Made by a program: the position numbers and the translations under genes. Below are positions 39,914 to 49,282 of a stretch of DNA of 55,781 nucleotides, piece after piece. This DNA comes from an uncultured Pelagibacteraceae bacterium (lineage in GTDB: Bacteria; Pseudomonadota; Alphaproteobacteria; Pelagibacterales; Pelagibacteraceae), in NCBI GenBank assembly GCA_902545825.1, contig CACCHS010000003.1:1-55781 (forward strand). Reading direction: 5' to 3'. The stretch's first letter is position 1, and every line of letters begins with the position of its first letter. Below the pieces are notes generated by a model. The model saw only the letters and a program-made list of their open reading frames with translations, had not been told where the DNA came from and did no database searches.

Positions 39914-39949
39914 AAAAACCCCTATCTAAATGGTTAAATAGGGGTTTTT
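39914..39949 (-). terminator. Stem-loop / attenuator between dctP and dctQ
   Basis: AAAAACCCCTAT(39914-39925)/ATAGGGGTTTTT(39938-39949): 12-bp perfect stem, 12-nt loop; minus strand continues into a T-run just before the dctQ ATG. Confidence 0.75.
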
Positions 39950-39959
39950 ATATATTATT

Positions 39960-40970
39960 TTATTTAACTGATAAAGCCATTTCCATTAGCTTGTCGCCAC
40001 CTGGAACTTTGTCAGCAAATGCTTTGTGTGAAGATTGCTTAGCAATCTCTACCCATGCAGCATGGTCTTTTGCATCCATATATACTAACTTAACACCTGC
40101 AGCTTTATAAGCCTCTTCAAACTTTTTATCTAAGTTTTCTACCTGTGCTGTCATATATTTTTCAGCTTTTTTTCCAGCTTTCATCAAAGCCTTTTGTTGC
40201 TTTGAGCTTAAAGCATCAAAAGATTTTTTTGACATAAGGATTGGTTCATACATAAACCATAAACCAAATTTTCCTGGAGGAGTTGCACATGAAACTTGCT
40301 CATAAATTTTATAACTTACAAAACTTCCTGAACTTGTGTTAGCTCCAGTTAATACACCTGTTTGAAGGCCAGTATAAATTTCAGATGAAGGCATACTTTG
40401 AATACCTGCCCCTGCTGCTTCTAACATTTGGTTAAATGCTTTTCCTGCAGCTCTCATCACTTGTCCTTTGGCATCACTAGGATTTTTTATACATTTAGTT
40501 TTTGAAGCAAAACCACCGCCTAACCAAGCATCAGATAAAACAACCACACCAGCATCATTTATGATTTTTTTAATTTCAGTCATCATTGGACCTTTATTAA
40601 ATCTTAATGCATGCTTATGGTTTTTAACTGTTCCTGGCATTAAAGTAGCATCAAATTCTGGATGGAATTTTGATGCGTAAGCTAATGGGAATGCAGAAAT
40701 ATCCAATTGACCAGTAGTCATTGGCTTCCATTGTTCTTTTGGTTTGTATAATGATTTAGCTGGATAAATTCTTATATCTATTCCAACGTTTGCTTTTTTG
40801 ACTTCGTCTGCAATGATTTGAACCATTTCATGACGAGGGTCATATGATCCATCAGCTCTTGGAGTACCTGGCCATTGGTGACTAGCTTTTAAAGTTACAG
40901 CAAAAGCAGAACCAATAGTAGTGAAAACAAAAACTAATGAAGTTAAAAATAATGATACTTTTTTAAACAT
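39960..40970 (-). CDS. dctP: TRAP transporter substrate-binding protein DctP
   Basis: Signal peptide (MFKKVSLFLTSLVFVFTTIGSAFA), LKASHQWPG, PAKSLYKPKEQWKPMTTGQLDIS. Confidence 0.92.
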   Translation of the reverse strand: MFKKVSLFLTSLVFVFTTIGSAFAVTLKASHQWPGTPRADGSYDPRHEMVQIIADEVKKANVGIDIRIYPAKSLYKPKEQWKPMTTGQLDISAFPLAYASKFHPEFDATLMPGTVKNHKHALRFNKGPMMTEIKKIINDAGVVVLSDAWLGGGFASKTKCIKNPSDAKGQVMRAAGKAFNQMLEAAGAGIQSMPSSEIYTGLQTGVLTGANTSSGSFVSYKIYEQVSCATPPGKFGLWFMYEPILMSKKSFDALSSKQQKALMKAGKKAEKYMTAQVENLDKKFEEAYKAAGVKLVYMDAKDHAAWVEIAKQSSHKAFADKVPGGDKLMEMALSVK

Positions 40971-41055
40971 TATTATCTCCTCTATTATTATTTAATTAAT
41001 GCATTAAAATGAAGATATTGATAAGAGTCAAGGCTACAAAGTAAGCACATATGTT

Positions 41056-42201
41056 ATGGATGGACCTTTAAAAAACCTTATAGTTATAGATTTAACAAGA
41101 GTATTGGTTGGACCTTATTGCACAATGATATTGTCAGACTTAGGGGCAAGAGTTATTAAAATTGAGGCTCCTGAGATTGGAGATGACTCAAGAAAATTTG
41201 GACCATTTGTTAAAGATTATTCTGCATACTTTATGTCGTTAAACAGAGGTAAAGAAAGTATAGCTTTAAATTTAAAAAATGAAGATGATAAAAAAATTTT
41301 TGAAAAAATTTTAGCAAAAGCAGATATCCTTGTTGAAAATTTTAAACCAGGAACCTTGGAAAAATGGGGGTATGGTTGGAAAGATGTGAGCAAAAAATAT
41401 CCAAATTTAATTTATGCATCAGCATCTGGATTTGGTCAAACTGGTCCCTTAAAGGAATTGCCTGCTTATGATATGGTTGTACAAGGAATGGGTGGCTTAA
41501 TGAGTGTTACAGGTCAGCCAAACTCCGAACCCACAAGAGTTGGAACCTCTATAGGAGATATAACAGCTGGCTTATTTACAGCTATCGGAATTAATGCGGC
41601 TCTTTATGATAGACAAAAAACTGGTAAAGGAATGTTTATTGATGTTTCAATGTTAGATTGTCAAATTGCAATTTTAGAAAATGCTATAGCAAGATATTTA
41701 TCAAACAATGAAATTCCAAAACCATTAGGATCTAGGCACCCTTCTATTGCTCCATTTGAAGCTTTTAAAACTAAAGATAGTTATATAATTATAGCTGCTG
41801 GAAATGATAAATTGTTCGAAAAATTATGTAATGTTTTAAATATTTCAGAAATATCAAAAGATGAAAAATTTAATTCAAATTCATCACGATCTAAAAATAT
41901 TGATCTGCTAAAAAAAATACTTGAAGAAAAACTTATAAATAAAAAAACATCTGAATGGGTTAAAGAAATGGAGAAAGATAAAATTCCTTGTGGACCTATT
42001 TACAATATTAAAGAAGCGGTTGAGAATCCTCAAATTGAATCAAGAAATATGATTGTTAAAGCATTTCACAAAGTTGTTGGTGACTTTAAATTAGCAGGAA
42101 ATCCAATTAAAATGTCAACTTATAAGGACGAGACAACTAGAGGTGACATTCCAGATTTAGACGAACATAGAGAAAAAATTATTAAAGAATTTGTTAAATA
42201 A
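41056..42201 (+). CDS. CaiB/BaiF family (type III) CoA-transferase
   Basis: VIDLTRVLVGPYCTMILSDLGARVIKIE, FKPGTLEKWGYGW, SGFGQTGP, AYDMVVQGMGGLMSVTG. Confidence 0.93.
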   Translation: MDGPLKNLIVIDLTRVLVGPYCTMILSDLGARVIKIEAPEIGDDSRKFGPFVKDYSAYFMSLNRGKESIALNLKNEDDKKIFEKILAKADILVENFKPGTLEKWGYGWKDVSKKYPNLIYASASGFGQTGPLKELPAYDMVVQGMGGLMSVTGQPNSEPTRVGTSIGDITAGLFTAIGINAALYDRQKTGKGMFIDVSMLDCQIAILENAIARYLSNNEIPKPLGSRHPSIAPFEAFKTKDSYIIIAAGNDKLFEKLCNVLNISEISKDEKFNSNSSRSKNIDLLKKILEEKLINKKTSEWVKEMEKDKIPCGPIYNIKEAVENPQIESRNMIVKAFHKVVGDFKLAGNPIKMSTYKDETTRGDIPDLDEHREKIIKEFVK

Positions 42202-42202
42202 T

Positions 42203-42736
42203 TTAAGAATTATTTTCTGTATCTTGAGAACTTTGGTCTTGCGTTTGTTCCTCAGCCTCAGAAACTTGATCTAAAGAGACATCATCATTTTCAGTATTAT
42301 CAGCTTGAGCTGCATCAACATTCACTTCAGTTTTGGCTCCACCTGATATCTCTACTAAATCGTCTTTTGTTACTTGAATTTTTTCTGGAATTTTTCTGGC
42401 TCTTTTAGATGGCAGTATTGGTGCACCACTTTTTGAAATTTCACCTTTATAAAGATTTTCAAAATCGTCCCCTACTTCTTCATCCTCTAATGAAGTATCA
42501 TCTAATTGCTCTACATGTTTTCTGAGTTTGTATACAGCACTGTCTTTTAAGTCTGAAACTTTTACATTCTCTTTAGCAATTTCTCTTAGTGAAATTACAG
42601 TATTTTTATCATTATCAATACTTACAGTTGGTTCTACACCTGAATTAAGTTGGGTTGTTCTCTCTTTTGCAACTAATACTAATTCGTAGGGACTTTCTAC
42701 TTTATCTATACAATCTTCTACTGTTACTCTAGCCAT
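42203..42736 (-). CDS. rpoZ: RNA polymerase omega subunit with long acidic C-terminal extension
   Basis: [30 protein letters not shown] and [16 protein letters not shown]-rich tail to 177 aa. Confidence 0.88.
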   Translation of the reverse strand: MARVTVEDCIDKVESPYELVLVAKERTTQLNSGVEPTVSIDNDKNTVISLREIAKENVKVSDLKDSAVYKLRKHVEQLDDTSLEDEEVGDDFENLYKGEISKSGAPILPSKRARKIPEKIQVTKDDLVEISGGAKTEVNVDAAQADNTENDDVSLDQVSEAEEQTQDQSSQDTENNS

Positions 42737-42779
42737 GCGAGGTATTTATACTCAAGAATTCGATAAATCAAGATGTTTA

Positions 42780-43988
42780 TTATTTTAATTTCACTGGATT
42801 TAGTTTGTTTTTAACTAAAAAAAGTAAAACTAAAGATAGGGAAATATAAACACCAGAAATTACTGCTATTCCCTCAATTGAAAATCCTTTATCAATTAAA
42901 AAACCAAACAAAGCAGTTCCAAAAGCAGTCGCAAAAACCATTAAAGCAGTTGTTAAAGCTTTAATTGACCCAATATACTTCACTCCATATATTTCAGCCC
43001 ATGTAGAAGATCCTAAAACGTTTGCTAATCCATTTGTAATTCCAATTAGTCCAAGGAAAACAAAAGATGTCAACGGATGATTAAAAAATATAATTACAAA
43101 GATTGACAATAAGAGAGGTAAATTCATAAATATCAATATTTTTCTACTTGTAAATTTATCAATTAAAAAGCCAGCAATAAAAAGTGTGATTACGGACAGA
43201 ACCGAGTAAACCATAAATGATTGTGCTATTACATATGGACCCCAAGCTTTGGACGAGAGAATAAAAGATTGATAAACAAATGTTCCTGTTGCAATCCAAG
43301 GCATAGCGAGCATGTTTGCGCATAAAATATAAAACCTATAATCTTTTAATACCTCTGTTCTTTTCCAATTTTTAATTTCATTACTATTCAGATTTTCTTT
43401 ATCAGGTTCTCTAGAGTCAAAATTAAGGTTTCTAATTAAAGAAAAAGACATTACTGGTAAAAACAAAATTATTATAATTGATGTGTATATCCAAATATTC
43501 CTCCAATCATAAATTGTTAGAAGATAAACAATTAAAACAGGTAAGATAAATTCAGCAGTTGAAAGCCCAAACCACCCCGTGCTTAAAGCTTTGCCCCTCG
43601 ATTTTGTAAAATATCTAGAAATTGTTGTAGTAGCGGTATGAGACATCATTCCTTGACCAGAAAATCTCATTAAAAAAATTGCTATAAACAAGATACTGAT
43701 GGATGAAATTTTTGAGAAGAAAAAACATGAAAAAGATAGTGCTATAATTACAAGAAAAGCAAATTTAAAAATATTTATATCGTCAATTTTTTTTCCAACC
43801 CAAATTAAAATAAAACTACTTAGAAGTGTTGCAGATGCATAAATTGAGCCAAATTGTCCATGAGTTATAGAAAGTGCATCACGTATACTAGAATTAAATA
43901 ATCCAAGAAAAAAACTCTGTCCAAAACTAGAAAAAAATGTAAAGATAAATCCAAATAGTATTACTTTTAAACTTAAACTTTTAAACAT
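42780..43988 (-). CDS. Major facilitator superfamily transporter
   Basis: 402 aa, about 12 TM; internal AGFLIDKFTSRKILIF and SRGKALSTGWFGLS loops. Confidence 0.85.
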   Translation of the reverse strand: MFKSLSLKVILFGFIFTFFSSFGQSFFLGLFNSSIRDALSITHGQFGSIYASATLLSSFILIWVGKKIDDINIFKFAFLVIIALSFSCFFFSKISSISILFIAIFLMRFSGQGMMSHTATTTISRYFTKSRGKALSTGWFGLSTAEFILPVLIVYLLTIYDWRNIWIYTSIIIILFLPVMSFSLIRNLNFDSREPDKENLNSNEIKNWKRTEVLKDYRFYILCANMLAMPWIATGTFVYQSFILSSKAWGPYVIAQSFMVYSVLSVITLFIAGFLIDKFTSRKILIFMNLPLLLSIFVIIFFNHPLTSFVFLGLIGITNGLANVLGSSTWAEIYGVKYIGSIKALTTALMVFATAFGTALFGFLIDKGFSIEGIAVISGVYISLSLVLLFLVKNKLNPVKLK

Positions 43989-43999
43989 ATAAATAAGAT

Positions 44000-44869
44000 A
44001 TGAGTTGTAATGTTGCTTTCATAGGTCTAGGTGTCATGGGTTATCCAATGGCAGGTTATATATCAAAAGGTGGACACAATGTAACTGTTTTTAATAGAAC
44101 TAAGTCAAAAGCAGAAAAATGGATTAAGGATCATAATGGTAAAATGGCAGAAACACCTGCTGAAGCAGCAAAAGATGCTGAATACATTTTTACATGTGTT
44201 GGAAATGACAATGATTTACGTGAAGTAACGTTTGGTGATAATGGTGCTTTTAAAACAATTAAAAAAGGTTCAATCTATATTGATAACACCACAGCCTCAG
44301 CAACAATTGCTAGAGAAATTTATGATCACGCAAAAAAAAATGGATTTGGCGCATTAGATGCTCCTGTATCTGGGGGACAAGCTGGTGCTGAAAACGGTGC
44401 GCTAACTGTTATGATTGGTGGCAATCAAGCTGACTTTGATAAAGCAAAAGATAAAATTGATTGTTACAGTAAAAAAATGAAATTACTTGGCAAAGCCGGA
44501 AGTGGACAACTTGCTAAAATGGTTAATCAAATTTGCATAGCAGGATTAGTTCAGGGTTTATCTGAAGGAATAAATTTTGGAATGAAAGCTGGATTGAATA
44601 TGGAGGATGTTATTGAAGTCATTTCAAAAGGTGCCGCTCAATCTTGGCAAATGGAAAATAGATACAAAACAATGATTGATGATAAATTTGATTTTGGTTT
44701 TGCTGTTGATTGGATGAGAAAAGATTTAAAAATAGCAATGGAAGAGGCAAAGAAGAATGGTTCATTATTACCTGTTACAGAGCTTGTTGATAAATATTAT
44801 GCTGAAGTTCAAGAAATGAATGGTAATCGTTGGGACACATCTAGCTTAATCAAAAGGTTTAGAAAGTAA
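44000..44869 (+). CDS. 3-hydroxyisobutyrate dehydrogenase-family NAD(P) oxidoreductase
   Basis: VAFIGLGVMGYPMAGYI, DAPVSGGQAGAENGALTVMIGG, GSGQLAKMVNQ. Confidence 0.9.
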   Translation: MSCNVAFIGLGVMGYPMAGYISKGGHNVTVFNRTKSKAEKWIKDHNGKMAETPAEAAKDAEYIFTCVGNDNDLREVTFGDNGAFKTIKKGSIYIDNTTASATIAREIYDHAKKNGFGALDAPVSGGQAGAENGALTVMIGGNQADFDKAKDKIDCYSKKMKLLGKAGSGQLAKMVNQICIAGLVQGLSEGINFGMKAGLNMEDVIEVISKGAAQSWQMENRYKTMIDDKFDFGFAVDWMRKDLKIAMEEAKKNGSLLPVTELVDKYYAEVQEMNGNRWDTSSLIKRFRK

Positions 44870-44875
44870 AAAGGT

Positions 44876-45475
44876 ATGCAGCCAGCATACTATGATAATT
44901 TAGAAGAAATCCAGAATAAGTATTGGTCTATGCTAGAGGATGCTGTGACTAACAGAGCATCATCTTTTAGAATTCCTGTCTTTATTTGTTCACATCAAGA
45001 TGAAGTTGAAGGAAGAATAGTTGTTTTAAGAAAATCTGACAAAAAAAATAATTTATTGCAGTTCCATACAGATCTTCGATCTCCAAAAATAGAAATACTT
45101 AAAAAAAATAACAAAGCATCATTGCTTTTTTACGATAAAGAAGAAAAAATACAATTAAGAGTAAAAGCAATTTGTGAAATTAATAATCAAAACTCAATAA
45201 CCAAAGAATCTTGGAAAAAAACACAGCATATTAGTAGAAGGTGCTATCTTACTGACAGTGCACCAGGAACAATCTCAAATAACCCAACATCTGGAATGAT
45301 ATCTCAATTAGAAAATTTTGATTATACAAAGAAGCAAAGTGAAGATGGATATAAAAATTTTACTGTAATTAAATGTAAAATTAAGTCTGTTGAATGGTTA
45401 TATCTTGCGGCCAAAGGACATCGTAGGGCAAAATTTGATTTCGAAAATAATAAAGAAGTGTGGTTAGTACCATAA
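44876..45475 (+). CDS. Pyridoxamine 5'-phosphate oxidase-family protein
   Basis: RIVVLRKSDKKNNLLQFHTDLRSPKIEIL, WKKTQHISRRCYLTDSAPG, EWLYLAAKGHRRAKFDF. Confidence 0.8.
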   Translation: MQPAYYDNLEEIQNKYWSMLEDAVTNRASSFRIPVFICSHQDEVEGRIVVLRKSDKKNNLLQFHTDLRSPKIEILKKNNKASLLFYDKEEKIQLRVKAICEINNQNSITKESWKKTQHISRRCYLTDSAPGTISNNPTSGMISQLENFDYTKKQSEDGYKNFTVIKCKIKSVEWLYLAAKGHRRAKFDFENNKEVWLVP

Positions 45476-45864
45476 TGAAAAAATATAAAGCAATGGTCTT
45501 GTCCTGTATTGACCCAAGATTTCAACCAAAAGTTTTTAATTACTTAAAGAAAAAAAATTTGACAGGAAAATATAGCTCCTTCACCATAGCTGGAGGATCA
45601 ATAGGAGTGACAGCAAAAAAATTTAAAAAATGGCATTCTACTTTTTGGGAAAATTTAGCAACTTCAATTAAATTACATAAAATTAGTAATTTAATTGTTA
45701 TTAACCATAACGATTGTGGTGCAGCTAAAATTGTTAATGGTAATAATAAATTTAGTACATCTATAGAAAATAAAATCCACAATCAATCATTTAAAATCAT
45801 TAAAAAAAAACTCAAAAAAAAACACCCTAGCATTAAAGTTAGCTTCAAAATAATGAAAATATAA
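45475..45864 (+). CDS. Short beta-carbonic-anhydrase-like protein
   Basis: SCIDPRF (CxDxR) and INHNDCGA (HxxC) zinc-site motifs; about 130 aa; track ORF starts at 45460 but MKKYKAM at 45475 abuts the upstream stop. Confidence 0.72.
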   Translation: MKKYKAMVLSCIDPRFQPKVFNYLKKKNLTGKYSSFTIAGGSIGVTAKKFKKWHSTFWENLATSIKLHKISNLIVINHNDCGAAKIVNGNNKFSTSIENKIHNQSFKIIKKKLKKKHPSIKVSFKIMKI

Positions 45865-45866
45865 AC

Positions 45867-46715
45867 CTATATTCTAAATAATATTAGTTTTTTTAATGTA
45901 TTGAGCACAAACAATAAAAGCGTATATAGTTTATAGAAGATTTTGTATTTAACAAAATATTGTAATTTTTTTCCTGTTCTTTCAGATTTTTCTAGAAATT
46001 TCATATCTTCGTAAGAATGTTTAATCACCTCTCTGCTTAATTTGTAATTATTACCTTTTCTCACAAATACCATATTGTGATAAAATGAAATATTTGTAAT
46101 TTTTCCATCATATTTTTTTTCAATATAAAAAGGATTCGCAATTTCTTGATAATTTAAACTATCTGTTAATTGTTTAAAAAAATTCATGTGCGAATTCGAA
46201 TATTTTAAATCAAATGGGTTTCCACCAAAAAAATGATTATAGCTAGTCTGTATATCCTCAATAATATAAAGACCATTTTCTTTTAAAGAAGGAAATAGTA
46301 ATTCAAAACTTTTCTTAACATCTTTTGCTAAGTGACTCCCATCATCTATTATAATGTCAAATTCAGTATATTCCTTTATTATTTCATCAATAAATTTTTT
46401 ATCGCTTTGTGATCCTTGATGAACAAATATATTTTTTCTATTTAGTTTTTTCTTTTCTAAATTAATTTTATGAATATCAATACCAATTATTTTTGAGTTC
46501 TTAAAATAATCCGACCACATTAAGAGTGATTTACCGTCAGCGATACCTATTTCAAGTATTGTAAGATTTTTATTTTGAAGTTTATTAAAATAATTCTCAT
46601 AGATCTCTAAATAGCCATGATCAATTTTATCTGTTTGGTATAGGTGACCAATTTTTTTTAAATCACTGTGTTCAGACATTAAAATTAAAATATAGACTCT
46701 GAATATTTTTTCCAA
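45867..46715 (-). CDS. SAM-dependent methyltransferase
   Basis: LTILEIGIADGKSLLMWSDYFKNSKIIGIDI, FDIIIDDGSHLAKDVKKSFELLFPSLKENGLYIIEDIQTSY. Confidence 0.78.
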   Translation of the reverse strand: MEKIFRVYILILMSEHSDLKKIGHLYQTDKIDHGYLEIYENYFNKLQNKNLTILEIGIADGKSLLMWSDYFKNSKIIGIDIHKINLEKKKLNRKNIFVHQGSQSDKKFIDEIIKEYTEFDIIIDDGSHLAKDVKKSFELLFPSLKENGLYIIEDIQTSYNHFFGGNPFDLKYSNSHMNFFKQLTDSLNYQEIANPFYIEKKYDGKITNISFYHNMVFVRKGNNYKLSREVIKHSYEDMKFLEKSERTGKKLQYFVKYKIFYKLYTLLLFVLNTLKKLILFRI

Positions 46716-47197
46716 TTATCTTGATAATGTTTAGTATTTTCCCAAACTGCTTTTTTTTCTTCGTCTGTTACTTCCCTTATCACTTTGCCAGGGGATCCAA
46801 CAACTAAAGAGTTGTCAGGTATTACTTTGTTTTCAGTGATTAATGCTTTAGCCCCAATAATACAATTTTTTCCAATCTTTGCTTTATTTAGAATTACGGC
46901 ACCAATACCGATTAAACTATTGTCACCTATTGTACAACCGTGAAGCATAACTAAATGACCAACTGTAACATCTTTTCCAACTTTTAGAGGGCAACCTGGA
47001 TCTGTATGCAAAACACATCCATCTTGTACGTTTGATCCTTCACCTATATGAATGTTTTCTATATCTCCTCTAAGGGTTGCATTAAACCATATGCTTGTAT
47101 TTATTTCTAAAGTAACATCACCAATAACAACAGCATTTGGTGCTACCCAATTTTCGCCAGAGTTTTTTGGTTTTTTATCTTTTAAATCATAAAACAT
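46685..47197 (-). CDS. Gamma-carbonic anhydrase-like / left-handed beta-helix protein
   Basis: Hexapeptide repeats; NVQDGCVLHTDPGCPLKVGKDVTVGHLVMLHGCTIGDNSLIGIGAVIL contains the three His of gamma-CA proteins. Confidence 0.87.
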   Translation of the reverse strand: MFYDLKDKKPKNSGENWVAPNAVVIGDVTLEINTSIWFNATLRGDIENIHIGEGSNVQDGCVLHTDPGCPLKVGKDVTVGHLVMLHGCTIGDNSLIGIGAVILNKAKIGKNCIIGAKALITENKVIPDNSLVVGSPGKVIREVTDEEKKAVWENTKHYQDNWKKYSESIF

Positions 47198-47217
47198 AAA
47201 TTATATAGTAACTTATC

Positions 47218-47772
47218 ATGGCTCTTACAAAAACTCCAATATGTGATTTTGGAAAAAAAGCACTAGAATTTAAACTTAAATCCACTGAAAACAAAATACT
47301 TTCTTTAAAAGATATTCAAGGTGAAAAAGGAACATTGATTATGTTTATTTGTAATCATTGTCCATATGTAAAAGCAATTATAAAAGATTTGGTTAATGAC
47401 TGTAATGAACTAAAAAACTTTGGAATTAATTCGGTTGCAATTTGCTCCAATGACGTAAAAAATTATCCAGAAGATTCATTTGAAAAAATGATTGAATTTG
47501 CAAAAGAAAATAGTTTTAATTTTCCATATCTTCATGATGATACTCAAAATGTAGCAAAAAAATATGGTGCCGTATGTACCCCTGATTTTTTTGCTTATAA
47601 TAGTAAATTAGAACTTCAATACAGGGGAAGAATTAGAGAATTAAAAGATTTAAAACCAGTGAGGGATGGTAATGGTGATTTATACAATGCACTTAAACAA
47701 ATCTCAGAAACAGGCAATGGTCCTCAAAATCAAATTCCGAGTATGGGCTGCAATATAAAGTGGAAAAAATAA
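47218..47772 (+). CDS. Thioredoxin-like (AhpC/TSA redoxin) family protein
   Basis: LIMFICNHCPYVKAI (CxxC), YGAVCTPDFFAYNSKLELQYRGRI. Confidence 0.85.
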   Translation: MALTKTPICDFGKKALEFKLKSTENKILSLKDIQGEKGTLIMFICNHCPYVKAIIKDLVNDCNELKNFGINSVAICSNDVKNYPEDSFEKMIEFAKENSFNFPYLHDDTQNVAKKYGAVCTPDFFAYNSKLELQYRGRIRELKDLKPVRDGNGDLYNALKQISETGNGPQNQIPSMGCNIKWKK

Positions 47773-47773
47773 A

Positions 47774-48856
47774 ATGTTTTTAGTTTTAACAAGGAATTTT
47801 CCTCCTAAGGTTGGTGGAATGCAGAATTTAATGTGGGGTCTTACTACTTCATTATCAAAACTTGATATGGTTAAAGTTTTTGCTGATTACCATGAAAATT
47901 CAAATATATTTGATGAAAAGGTCTCTTTCTCAATTGAAAGAGTAAAAGGACCAAAGATAATCAGAAAATTTAGAAAATCATTTTTAATTAATGATTTTTT
48001 AACAAAAAATAAGAAAGTAAGATGTATTATAGCTGATCACTGGAAGAGCTTAGAAAATATAAAAACTGAAGTAAAAAAAATTTGTTTAATACATTCAAAA
48101 GAAATTAACCATAACAAAGGGTCTTGGTTAAATAAAAGAGTTCTAAATATTTTAAATAATGTTGATTATGTAATAGCTAATTCAAATTTTACAAAAAATT
48201 TAGCTATTGAGTTAGGTGTAAAATCAGAAAAAATAATGATAATAAATCCAGGCATTGAGCCTGTAGATAATATTCCTGAAAAAAATTTAAAAGAAGCAGA
48301 AGATATATTTGGTGAAAAAAAAAATAGATTAATTACAGTTTCTCGCTTTGATAAAAGAAAAAATCACGAAAAGATCATCATGGCATTAAGAAATTTAAAA
48401 GAAATATATCCTGATATAATTTACGTTTGTATAGGATATGGTGATGAAGAAGAAAATGTAAAAAAATTAGTTGATCAATTGGGATTATCAAAACAAGTAA
48501 TCTTTATGAAAAATATCTCTAATGACTTGAAAAATGCGCTTGTTTCATCTTCAAATATTTTTGTTATGCCATCAATAGTTGATAAAAAATCTGTTGAAGG
48601 TTTTGGGATTGCTTTTGTAGAGGCTGCGCAGTTTGGTGTCCCATCTCTAGGTGGCAAAGATGGCGGAGCATCTGATGCAATTATCCATGAAAAAACTGGT
48701 TTAATTTGTGATGGGAATAGTTTAGATGAAATTTACTCCTCTATAGATAAACTTCTTAAAGATAGAAAATATAAAGATTTTGGAAAATTAGCCAAAGAAA
48801 ATTCTAAAAAATTTCACTGGGACAACATTATTGAAGATTATAAAAGAATCTTATAA
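47774..48856 (+). CDS. Glycosyltransferase family 4
   Basis: TRNFPPKVGGMQNLMW, INPGIEPV, TVSRFDKRKNHEKII, EGFGIAFVEAAQFGVPSLGGKDGGASDAI. Confidence 0.9.
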   Translation: MFLVLTRNFPPKVGGMQNLMWGLTTSLSKLDMVKVFADYHENSNIFDEKVSFSIERVKGPKIIRKFRKSFLINDFLTKNKKVRCIIADHWKSLENIKTEVKKICLIHSKEINHNKGSWLNKRVLNILNNVDYVIANSNFTKNLAIELGVKSEKIMIINPGIEPVDNIPEKNLKEAEDIFGEKKNRLITVSRFDKRKNHEKIIMALRNLKEIYPDIIYVCIGYGDEEENVKKLVDQLGLSKQVIFMKNISNDLKNALVSSSNIFVMPSIVDKKSVEGFGIAFVEAAQFGVPSLGGKDGGASDAIIHEKTGLICDGNSLDEIYSSIDKLLKDRKYKDFGKLAKENSKKFHWDNIIEDYKRIL

Positions 48857-48865
48857 ATTGTAAGT

Positions 48866-49282
48866 GTGATTGAAAAATTTAACAATATTTTTTATTTAAT
48901 AATCTTTTTAGTACATTTTTTGGGTGTTGGTGTTTACGCATTTCAAACAATTGTAGGAACAAAAAGTTTTATGGAAAAATTTAGCATCGATCCAACTGGT
49001 GCTATTATGATAAGATTAGCAGGTGGTTTTATGTTGGCGGTTTTTTTAATGTCAATTTATATCGGTTTTATAAGACCTGCCGGATTAGAAGGTACATGGG
49101 CTTTCTTTAATTTAGTTTTTGCAAACAATTTGTGTATTTTTTTATGTAATTTTTACTCTGTAAAAATTAATAAAACGGGTGTTAATGAAAAAACAGGTAA
49201 TGAACCTGTAATAGCGCCACTTGTATTCACAATTTTGAGTGCTTTACTTTGTTATGGTTTAGCAAATAAAATTTATTATTAA
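48866..49282 (+). CDS. Hypothetical membrane protein (GTG start)
   Basis: 138 aa, about four TM segments; no family assigned. Confidence 0.65.
   Translation: MIEKFNNIFYLIIFLVHFLGVGVYAFQTIVGTKSFMEKFSIDPTGAIMIRLAGGFMLAVFLMSIYIGFIRPAGLEGTWAFFNLVFANNLCIFLCNFYSVKINKTGVNEKTGNEPVIAPLVFTILSALLCYGLANKIYY

Noticed and set aside
40971-41055. Possible riboswitch or sRNA in the dctP/CoA-transferase divergent region
   Set aside because: Only 85 bp, no stable stem seen by eye; more simply a bidirectional promoter region.
45540-45782. 80-aa minus-strand ORF opposite the short carbonic-anhydrase-like gene
   Set aside because: The plus strand encodes zinc-site motifs; the minus ORF is its shadow.
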